DNA from: an uncultured bacterium
GTDB lineage: Bacteria > Myxococcota_A > UBA9042 > PHBI01
Direction of reading: 5' to 3'
NCBI GenBank assembly: GCA_938040325.1
Contig: CALHXW010000184.1
Span: 1-33,003 of the forward strand
Length of the DNA stretch: 33,003 nt
The notes under the pieces are model-generated. The model was not told the origin of the DNA, did not search any database, and saw only the letters and a list, made by a program, of their open reading frames with translations. Shown here piece by piece: positions 27,715 to 33,003 of this stretch (positions are counted from its first letter, which is position 1; the number at the start of each line of letters is the position of its first letter). Position numbers and translations under genes: made by a program.

Positions 27715-28734
27715 ATGACAAACACCGACTTGCGCCCATCGCTGTCGCGCCTACGCCTGGTTCACCAGCCCACGCCGCTCCATACGCTTGACGGGCTCGC
27801 GGCCCCGGCTGGCGTGGAGGTCTGGGTCAAGCGCGACGATCTGACCGGCAGCCACCTCAGCGGCAACAAGATCCGCAAGCTCGAGTATCTCCTCGGCGAC
27901 GCAGTCCAGCGAGGCGCCACCGATGTCCTCACCTGTGGCGGCATCCAGTCGAACCACTGTCGCGCGACCGCAATGGCCGCCGTTCCCCTTGGGCTGCAGC
28001 CACATCTCTTCCTGCGGACCGAACACGGCCGTCGTGACGAGCTGCCGAGCCCGCCGACCGGCAACGTGCTCCTCGGCCAGCTTGTTGGCGCCACGATCCA
28101 TCCCATCTCGCGGGCCGACTACAGCGACGAGTCCGTCCGCGGGGCGCGGATGGCAGCACTTGCCACGCAGCTCGCAGAGGCCGGGCGTCGGCCCTACACC
28201 ATCGTCGAGGGCGGCTCGAGTGCGCTCGGTGCCCTCGGCTACGCCCACGCCTTCGACGAGATCTGCGAGTCGCTTGGGCGCGCACCCACCTCTGTCATCG
28301 CCGCTACGGGCTCTGGCGGGACGCTGGCGGGCTTGGCCATTGGGATCGCCCGCCGGTCGGCGTCAACGCGCGCCGTCGGCATCAACGTCTGCGACAGCGA
28401 AGCGTTCTTTACCAAGCGCGTGCTCGAGATCACCGCGGCTGCGGAGGCTGAGCTGGGGCAGCCGCACGTTGCCGCCGACGCGATCGCGCTGCGGGACTTC
28501 CAAGGCCTCGGCTATGCCGTGTCGACCGACGAGGAGCTCGCTGCCTTGCGCGACGCGGCCCGCACGACCGGGTTGGTGCTCGATCCGGTTTACAGCCTCA
28601 AGGCGTTCATTGGCCTGCAGACGCTGCTGACCCGTGAGCCCGAGCTCCTCGGCGCTTGCCCGGTCTTCGTGCACACCGGCGGCATCTTCGGGCTCTTTCC
28701 GGCGGCTGCTCAGCTCGCGCCGCTGCTCGCGTAG
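27715..28734 (+). CDS. D-cysteine desulfhydrase-type PLP enzyme (ACC deaminase family)
   Basis: The family includes D-cysteine desulfhydrase (D-Cys to pyruvate, H2S and NH3) and ACC deaminase. ATG at 27715 gives 339 aa. The PLP lysine is K52 in LSGNKIRKLEYLL, followed by GGIQSNHCRATA (76-87) and the phosphate loop ATGSGGTLAGLA. The two positions reported to separate the activities, E and L in ACC deaminase, are S294 (DPVYSLKAFIG) and T321 (FVHTGGIFGLF) here, which is the desulfhydrase combination. No Shine-Dalgarno sequence precedes the ATG; a strong AAGGAGGAGGT lies 52 bases upstream, and GTG 27679 is an in-frame alternative start. It is convergent with the small lipoprotein gene 7 bp downstream. 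Confidence 0.85.
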   Translation: MTNTDLRPSLSRLRLVHQPTPLHTLDGLAAPAGVEVWVKRDDLTGSHLSGNKIRKLEYLLGDAVQRGATDVLTCGGIQSNHCRATAMAAVPLGLQPHLFLRTEHGRRDELPSPPTGNVLLGQLVGATIHPISRADYSDESVRGARMAALATQLAEAGRRPYTIVEGGSSALGALGYAHAFDEICESLGRAPTSVIAATGSGGTLAGLAIGIARRSASTRAVGINVCDSEAFFTKRVLEITAAAEAELGQPHVAADAIALRDFQGLGYAVSTDEELAALRDAARTTGLVLDPVYSLKAFIGLQTLLTREPELLGACPVFVHTGGIFGLFPAAAQLAPLLA

Positions 28735-28741
28735 CGGTGGG

Positions 28742-29167
28742 CTACTCGCGGTTTTTGTACTTGCCCTTCTTTTCCCAGAAGTCGTTGAGCTTCTTGACGT
28801 CGATGCGCCAGCCCTCCTCTTCGGTCTTCACCATCAGGATCTTGCGCTCCTTCTGGCCGCGGCTGACGAGCAGGATCGCTTCGTCCTCGCCCTTGAGCTC
28901 CACCTCTTCAATGTGGGCGAACACGAGCTGCTTGAGCGGGTCCGCTTTGGGAAGTGGGTAGGCCTCCGATAGGCTGATCATCGTCTCGATGATGGGCCGC
29001 GACGACTCGCTAAATCCCGCCAAGAACGCCTTTTTGTCACCGAACTCAGCCGCAGTCGCCAGCGAGTAGTAGACGTCCTGTGGCTCTTGGTCGCAGCCGC
29101 TGAGCAGGCCGACGGCTGCAAGTGCGAGCAGACCGCGGCGGATGCGGATAGGGAGTCGTCCGCTCAT
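28742..29167 (-). CDS. Small lipoprotein, tandem family member 3
   Basis: This 141-aa lipoprotein starts at ATG 29167, overlapping the stop of the upstream paralogue as ATGA, so the two are co-translated. The signal is MSGRLPIRIRRGLLALAAVGLLSGC (lipobox Cys25, L-S-G-C). The mature part has the family pattern: A-x-x-x-G-D-K-K-A-F, FSESSRPII, a variable middle with DEAILLVSRGQKERKILMV, and GWRIDVKKLNDFW near the end. The fold is probably NTF2-like (DUF4878-type) from this alpha-then-beta pattern and terminal W-x-I-D. A frame extension upstream to 29230 has no signal-peptide logic and is rejected. Function is unknown; the protein is likely on the inner or outer membrane facing the periplasm. Confidence 0.82.
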   Translation of the reverse strand: MSGRLPIRIRRGLLALAAVGLLSGCDQEPQDVYYSLATAAEFGDKKAFLAGFSESSRPIIETMISLSEAYPLPKADPLKQLVFAHIEEVELKGEDEAILLVSRGQKERKILMVKTEEEGWRIDVKKLNDFWEKKGKYKNRE

Positions 29168-29601
29168 CGCGCGTCCCTCGGTGAGATCGGGGCCCAGATC
29201 TTGTCGTCGTCCATGATGTCGATCAGCCATTGGCCGTCCTCTTTGAGCATCCGGATCTTGTTGGTCTTGGAGCCATCGTTGACCGTGAGAATCGCCATGT
29301 TGCCGTCGACAAGGGACTCTTCAACATCGCCCGCCGGCACGAGCTCAAAGACCTTGGTCAGGTACTTCAGGTTGGTCCGCTCGCGCACGGCGACGACGCC
29401 GCGGATGAAGGCCGCCGAGCGCTTGGTGAAGAACTCGGTGTAGGCAGGCAGCTCTTTGTCATCGGCGGCGGTGCGAAAGGCCTCAAGCCGCGTGTCGGGC
29501 GTCTCTTCGCAGCCGGTCATGCTGAAGACGACCGGCACCATGAGGGCCAGCGCGGCCAGCCTCGCCAGTCGGTTGAGTCGCGGGATGTCGAGTCGAGTCA
29601 T
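29164..29601 (-). CDS. Small lipoprotein, tandem family member 2
   Basis: A 145-aa lipoprotein with signal MTRLDIPRLNRLARLAALAL... and lipobox S-M-T-G-C (Cys31). The mature part repeats the family pattern: AFRTAADDKELPAYTEFFTKRSAAFI, then DGNMAILTVNDGSKTNKIRML, ending DGQWLIDIMDDDKIW. It is the middle of three tandem paralogues; its stop overlaps the next gene's start by 4 bases, and it lies 114 bp after member 1. No motif for catalysis or ligand binding is visible. Confidence 0.82.
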   Translation of the reverse strand: MTRLDIPRLNRLARLAALALMVPVVFSMTGCEETPDTRLEAFRTAADDKELPAYTEFFTKRSAAFIRGVVAVRERTNLKYLTKVFELVPAGDVEESLVDGNMAILTVNDGSKTNKIRMLKEDGQWLIDIMDDDKIWAPISPRDAR

Positions 29602-29715
29602 GCGTCTGAGTACCGGTGCATTCGTGGTGGGATGAGGCCGAGCCTACCAGCATCGGAGCTTTTTCAGAACCTCTGCTGGGCGTGAGGTTTTCGGACTCTT
29701 GGCGTGCGGGCCAGG

Positions 29716-30117
29716 CTAGAAGCGGTCCATGCCGCTCATCTCGCGCTCGGTGTCGACCAGATCGATGCGCCAGGTCCCGGCGAGCTCGTGCACGACCAAG
29801 CGTGCGCGGCGTCCGGCTTCTTCCACGACGACCACGGCACGTTCAGGGCCGCCATGGAGGCGTCGTGCCGGTTGCACTCGGATCACGGTCGGATCGCCGA
29901 GCACCGAGAGCACACCGAGCTTGGGGTTGGCCTCGTCGGCGGCCGCCCAGAATGACGCCAAGATCGGACGCGATCGCTCGGTGAAGCACGCGGCATAAGC
30001 TGCGCGGTCGCCGGTACGGGCAGCGGCGACCGCATCATCGACGATCTCGTCAGGGCTATCGCACCCACCGACGAACACGAGGGCTAGGATGGCGAGCAGG
30101 AGGCGTCTTCGCGGCAT
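29716..30117 (-). CDS. Small lipoprotein, tandem family member 1
   Basis: A 133-aa lipoprotein with a compact signal, MPRRRLLLAILALVFVGGC (lipobox Cys19), and AAGGA 7 bases before the ATG. The mature part has VAAARTGDRAAYAACFTERSRPI, a beta region with RAVVVVEEAGRRARLVV, and the family ending TWRIDLVDTE. The FTERSRPI stretch is nearly the same as FSESSRPI in member 3, which supports common descent of the three genes. It is the first in the transcription direction and follows the tRNA-Leu terminator, so its promoter should lie in 30118-30221. Confidence 0.8.
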   Translation of the reverse strand: MPRRRLLLAILALVFVGGCDSPDEIVDDAVAAARTGDRAAYAACFTERSRPILASFWAAADEANPKLGVLSVLGDPTVIRVQPARRLHGGPERAVVVVEEAGRRARLVVHELAGTWRIDLVDTEREMSGMDRF

Positions 30118-30221
30118 CTCGTCATCCTTCGTGTGTGGGGAGCGCTCGCTGCGAGCCGTGAGGCCGTCGCGCGGGGCTGACGGTCCGTCTCCCGGCGAGG
30201 GTCATCTGCGGAGCTGCGAGC

Positions 30222-30252
30222 AAAAAAAAGAGCCCCGAGTTGCCTCGGGGCT
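30222..30252 (-). terminator. Strong rho-independent terminator of the pgk-tpiA-secG-tRNA transcript
   Basis: On the minus strand AGCCCCGAG pairs with CTCGGGGCT around a GCAA loop and is followed by CTTTTTTTT. It lies 3 bases after the encoded CCA of tRNA-Leu, so it probably ends the whole minus-strand transcript. Confidence 0.95.
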
Positions 30253-30255
30253 ATC

Positions 30256-30343
30256 TGGTGCGAGAGGGGGGACTTGAACCCCCACGAGGTTAACCCTCAC
30301 TAGGCCCTCAACCTAGCGCGTCTACCAATTCCGCCACTCTCGC
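30256..30343 (-). tRNA. tRNA-Leu (anticodon GAG)
   Basis: The 88-nt gene folds as a class II tRNA. Acceptor GCGAGAG pairs with CTCTCGC, followed by discriminator A and an encoded CCA (30258-30256). The D-arm contains GGTAGA, the anticodon stem CTAGG/CCTAG holds loop TTGAGGG with anticodon GAG, the long variable arm is about TGAGGGTTAACCTCG, and the T-arm is GGGGG-TTCAAGT-CCCCC. GAG reads CUC and CUU. It lies 46 bp after secG on the same strand and ends at a strong terminator, so it is probably processed from the secG transcript. The same secG then tRNA-Leu(GAG) order occurs in E. coli (secG-leuU). Confidence 0.98.
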
Positions 30344-30389
30344 GTAGCAGGTGCCGGGAGCTATCAGAGAAGCCGCGGCGCCGTCAACA

Positions 30390-30767
30390 TCATTCAGCAG
30401 CACCTTCTGCCGGAGCCGCCTCTGCACCGCCAGCTGCGGGCGCTGCAGAGCCATCGACCGGAACCACGGGAGCGGTTGCGGCGGGAGGCGTCACGTTTGT
30501 CGTCGGTACCTGGATCGCGGTTCGGTCGATCTGCATGCGGGAAAGAACCAGCACCAAGACACCGAATCCGATGCTCAGGTACACGGTGAGCTTGCTCAGA
30601 AAGGGCACGGCACCCTTGGCGCCGAACATGCCGGCTGCGCCACCGCCGCCGCCACCGCCGCCACCGCCCAGCGCACCCATGCCGCCGCCCTTACCGGGCT
30701 GCAGGATGATCGCCAAGACCAGGAAGATGCAGACGATCACGTAGAGAATTAGGACGACGCTTTCCAT
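30390..30767 (-). CDS. secG: Protein translocase subunit SecG
   Basis: SecG is the small inner-membrane subunit of the SecYEG channel and helps SecA-driven export. The 125-aa protein has two membrane helices (about 3-22 and 57-77) separated by the conserved LQPGKGGGMGALGG stretch, where a run of ten glycines follows. The second helix is preceded by GAKGAVPFLSKLTVYL, matching the family. The C-terminal 45 residues are Ala/Pro-rich and variable, as in many SecG proteins. It lies between tpiA (98 bp upstream, with a 12-bp direct repeat in the gap) and tRNA-Leu. Confidence 0.95.
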   Translation of the reverse strand: MESVVLILYVIVCIFLVLAIILQPGKGGGMGALGGGGGGGGGGAAGMFGAKGAVPFLSKLTVYLSIGFGVLVLVLSRMQIDRTAIQVPTTNVTPPAATAPVVPVDGSAAPAAGGAEAAPAEGAAE

Positions 30768-30815
30768 GGGACCTCAAGGTCTGTCCTGCGGCCAGGAGGC
30801 AACAGGATTGTCACG

Positions 30816-30844
30816 TATCAGACGCGCGCAACTATCAGACGCGC
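30816..30844. repeat. 12-bp direct repeat between tpiA and secG
   Basis: TATCAGACGCGC occurs at 30816-30827 and again at 30833-30844, perfect copies with a 17-bp period, in the 98-bp gap between tpiA and secG. It could be a small tandem duplication or a protein-binding site. I see no T-tract or strong hairpin with it. Confidence 0.8.
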
Positions 30845-30865
30845 AATAGCCGGTCAAGAGCGCTC

Positions 30866-31654
30866 TCAGGCAGACGGCGCTCGTTCAGATGCCGCGGCGC
30901 TCAGGATGCCGCTGAAGGCCTCGACCGTGAGGCTAGCGCCGCCGACGAGTGCTCCGTCGATGTCGGCTTGGGCCAACAGCTCTGCTGCGTTCGCAGGCTT
31001 GACGCTGCCGCCGTACTGGATGCGAACGCGCTGAGCGGCCGCGGCACCGATCCGGTCAGTGAGCCACCCCCGGATGGCCGCATGGACTTGCTGGGCTTGC
31101 GCAGGGGAGGCGGTGCGGCCTGTTCCGATCGCCCACACCGGCTCGTACGCGATGACGATCGCGCCGACACCGTCGGCGTCGAGGTGGCGGCAGCCTGCCT
31201 CTAGCTGAGCGCGGACAACCTTCATGGTGTCGCCGTCCTCTCGCTGCGCGAGCGTCTCGCCGACGCAGAGGACAGGCGTCAGACCGCCCGCCTGCGCTGC
31301 CGCAACCTTGTCACCAACCCACTCGGCCGACTCTCCGAAGACATGCCGTCGCTCACTGTGGCCGCACAGCGCGTAGGTCGCACCGACGTCCACGAGCATC
31401 GACACCGCATGCTCGCCTGTGAAGGCGCCCTTTGGCTGGTCGTGGAGGTTCTGGGCTCCGACCGCGATGCGGCCAGCCGCGACCGTCGCAACGGACTGAA
31501 GGAACGCGGTCGGCGGAAACACGATCACGTCGACCGCAGCGTGCGATGCCGCAGCAGAAGCGACACCGTCGACCAGCGACCTCGCGGAGTCCAGTGAGGT
31601 GTTCATCTTCCAGTTTCCGGCGATCAGCGGCCGGCGTGCGGTGTCCTCGCTCAT
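30866..31654 (-). CDS. tpiA: Triosephosphate isomerase
   Basis: The enzyme interconverts dihydroxyacetone phosphate and glyceraldehyde 3-phosphate (glycolysis, cytosol). The 262-aa protein starts at ATG 31654, overlapping the pgk stop as ATGA. Active-site residues are K16 in AGNWKMN, H99 in CGHSERR and E171 in AYEPVWAIGTG; the phosphate-binding loop YGGSVKP is present near the C terminus. The frame is open upstream to 31822, inside pgk, but that extension has no family match. Length is normal (about 250 aa). It is translationally coupled to pgk. Confidence 0.97.
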   Translation of the reverse strand: MSEDTARRPLIAGNWKMNTSLDSARSLVDGVASAAASHAAVDVIVFPPTAFLQSVATVAAGRIAVGAQNLHDQPKGAFTGEHAVSMLVDVGATYALCGHSERRHVFGESAEWVGDKVAAAQAGGLTPVLCVGETLAQREDGDTMKVVRAQLEAGCRHLDADGVGAIVIAYEPVWAIGTGRTASPAQAQQVHAAIRGWLTDRIGAAAAQRVRIQYGGSVKPANAAELLAQADIDGALVGGASLTVEAFSGILSAAASERAPSA

Positions 31655-32865
31655 AGGTTTGCTCCAATGGTGCTCAAGAGAGACTCGATGCCTGGCATGT
31701 CCTTGCCCTCGATCATTGCGAGCGAGGCGCCGCCACCGGTCGACACGTGGGTGATAAACGGAGTCAGGCCGGTCTTCTTTAGCGCCGCGACCGAGTCGCC
31801 ACCGCCAACGACCGAGTGGCACTGCGCGTGGGCGATGGCGTTGGCGATCTGGTTGGTGCCTTCAGCAAATGCGTCCATCTCGAAGATGCCCATGGGCCCG
31901 TTCCAAAACACCGTCTTGGCGTCTTCGATCGCACGGCGGAACCGCAGGATCGAGCGGGGCCCGATGTCGACCGCGATGCCGCTGGCAGGGAATCCCTCGT
32001 TGCTGGCGACCTCGTGGGCGGCCTTTTCGTTGATGTCCTCGACGACCACGTGGTCGTTGGGCAGCAGCAGCTCGACGTTGCGGGCCTCTGCCTTGAGCGC
32101 GATCCGGCGCGCGAGGTCGATCTTGTCTTCTTCGACCAGCGAGCGGCCGAGCGACACGCCAGCGGCAGCCCAGAACGTGTAGGCCATGGCGCCACCGATC
32201 ACGAGGCGGTCGACCTTGGTGATGAGATGGTTGATGACGCCGATCTTGTCGCTGACCTTGGCGCCGCCAAGCACCGCCACAAAGGGTCTCGCCGGGTCGG
32301 TCTTGAGCTCGGTAAGCGCCGTGATCTCCTTGTGCATCAGGAAGCCGGCAGCCTTGTCGCGCATCAGCCGAGGCAGTGCCTCGACCGAGGCGTGGGCACG
32401 GTGGGCGGTTCCAAACGCGTCGTTGATGTAGACATCACAGAGCGCCGCGAGCGAGCGGGCGAAGCCATCGTCGTTTTTGCGCTCGCCTGGATGAAAGCGA
32501 AGGTTCTCTAGAAGGAGGACCTGACCGTCTCGCAGGTTCTGCACGAGCTTCTTCGAGGCGTCGCCAACCGGCTCGTCAGGAACGATGACTTCGGTCTGGA
32601 GCAGCTCTGCGAGGCGCTCGCCAACGGGAACCATCGACAGCTCGGGGACGGCGCGTCCCTTGGGCCGGCCGAGGTGGCTCGCAAGGATGACCTTCGCCCC
32701 GGCTTTTCGCGCGTACTCGATGGTCGGCAGCGCCCGCTGGATCCGGGTGTCATCTGCCACGCGGCCCTCATCGAGGGGGCAGTTGAAGTCGACTCGGATA
32801 AAGACGCGGCGACCGGATAGGTCGATGTCTTCGATGCTCGCAACGCGGGAATTCTGACGTGCCAT
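31651..32865 (-). CDS. pgk: Phosphoglycerate kinase
   Basis: The enzyme makes ATP and 3-phosphoglycerate from 1,3-bisphosphoglycerate (glycolysis). ATG at 32865 has AGGAGG 5 bases upstream and gives 404 aa, a normal length. Conserved segments are RVFIRVDFNCPLDEGRVADDTR at the N terminus, ASHLGRPKG, LLLENLRFHPGE, INDAFGTAHRAHAS, VLGGAKVSDKIGVI, NGPMGIFEMDAFAEGT and HVSTGGGASL in order, covering both domains and the nucleotide site. It heads pgk-tpiA-secG-tRNA-Leu. The 138 bp upstream to the window end (32866-33003) show no identifiable gene end; gap would be a common neighbour but is not seen. Confidence 0.97.
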   Translation of the reverse strand: MARQNSRVASIEDIDLSGRRVFIRVDFNCPLDEGRVADDTRIQRALPTIEYARKAGAKVILASHLGRPKGRAVPELSMVPVGERLAELLQTEVIVPDEPVGDASKKLVQNLRDGQVLLLENLRFHPGERKNDDGFARSLAALCDVYINDAFGTAHRAHASVEALPRLMRDKAAGFLMHKEITALTELKTDPARPFVAVLGGAKVSDKIGVINHLITKVDRLVIGGAMAYTFWAAAGVSLGRSLVEEDKIDLARRIALKAEARNVELLLPNDHVVVEDINEKAAHEVASNEGFPASGIAVDIGPRSILRFRRAIEDAKTVFWNGPMGIFEMDAFAEGTNQIANAIAHAQCHSVVGGGDSVAALKKTGLTPFITHVSTGGGASLAMIEGKDMPGIESLLSTIGANL

Positions 32866-33003
32866 GCGGCCTCCTGAGGTCGGCGGACACTGGATCGCGC
32901 GGCCGAGAGCGTCAAGGCACGGTGTGCTTGGCCGTGCAGAGAGCGTGGAGTCACCGCTGTCGTGGTGCCGGGCAGGCCGGGCTCGTCCACGCACTTAGGG
33001 GCG

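Noticed and set aside
30640..30666. CCG/CCA-rich triplet run as a microsatellite
   Set aside because: It encodes the ten-glycine stretch of SecG in the known Gly-rich loop, so it is explained by the protein.
32866..33003. Possible end of a gap gene upstream of pgk
   Set aside because: No conserved glyceraldehyde-3-phosphate dehydrogenase C-terminal residues can be read; a lone stop codon near the edge is not evidence.

Overview
The window is a high-GC stretch of bacterial chromosome that looks like Myxococcota or a related former deltaproteobacterial lineage. This placement is inferred from gene content, not from a phylogenetic marker. The pointers are the many small lipoproteins, the C-x-x-D-x-D-C cysteine-rich secreted repeats, a soluble hybrid histidine kinase and the PrkA/YeaH/SpoVR stress cluster. 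I see no phage, insertion sequence, CRISPR array or plasmid gene. The layout reads as ordinary chromosome with envelope-protein islands between housekeeping operons.

Layout. 1-1402 (-): nucleobase salvage, upp then hpt, with hpt cut by the window edge. 1654-2130 (+): a small exported protein with its own terminator. 2226-6387 (-): three translationally coupled genes for a lipoprotein, an ABC ATPase and a MacB/FtsX-type permease whose periplasmic domain carries 24 cysteines. 6715-8312 (+): a cystathionine gamma-lyase/synthase and a PilZ-like protein. 8679-16892 (+): prkA, a 27-codon leader ORF inside a Shine-Dalgarno-sequestering inverted repeat, a YeaH-family VWA protein, spoVR, a two-domain glycosyltransferase and a cytosolic hybrid histidine kinase. 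17029-20157 (-): a membrane-anchored M28 peptidase and an NlpC/P60-like protein without catalytic residues. 20237-22413 (+): a duplicated-domain lipoprotein and adenosine deaminase. 22503-26012 (-): a Fur-box-controlled siderophore-interacting protein, a very cysteine-rich lipoprotein and a TPR lipoprotein. 26281-27603 (-): hisS. 27715-28734 (+): a probable D-cysteine desulfhydrase. 28742-30117 (-): three tandem paralogous small lipoproteins. 30222-32865 (-): pgk, tpiA, secG, tRNA-Leu(GAG) and a strong terminator.

How the genes work together. PrkA, YeaH and SpoVR form a conserved stress module, here followed closely by a glycosyltransferase and a signalling kinase. Upp and Hpt salvage uracil and hypoxanthine/guanine, and adenosine deaminase supplies inosine to the purine side. 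Pgk and TpiA are glycolytic. SecG belongs to the translocon that would export the many lipoproteins here.

Most worth a second look: the leader ORF and 10-bp inverted repeat between prkA and yeaH; the lipoprotein/ATPase/Cys-rich-permease unit; and the family of small WxI-ending envelope proteins (three in tandem, perhaps a fourth at 1654). Many start codons were re-chosen from Shine-Dalgarno sequences, overlaps and signal peptides, and these choices are stated per gene.
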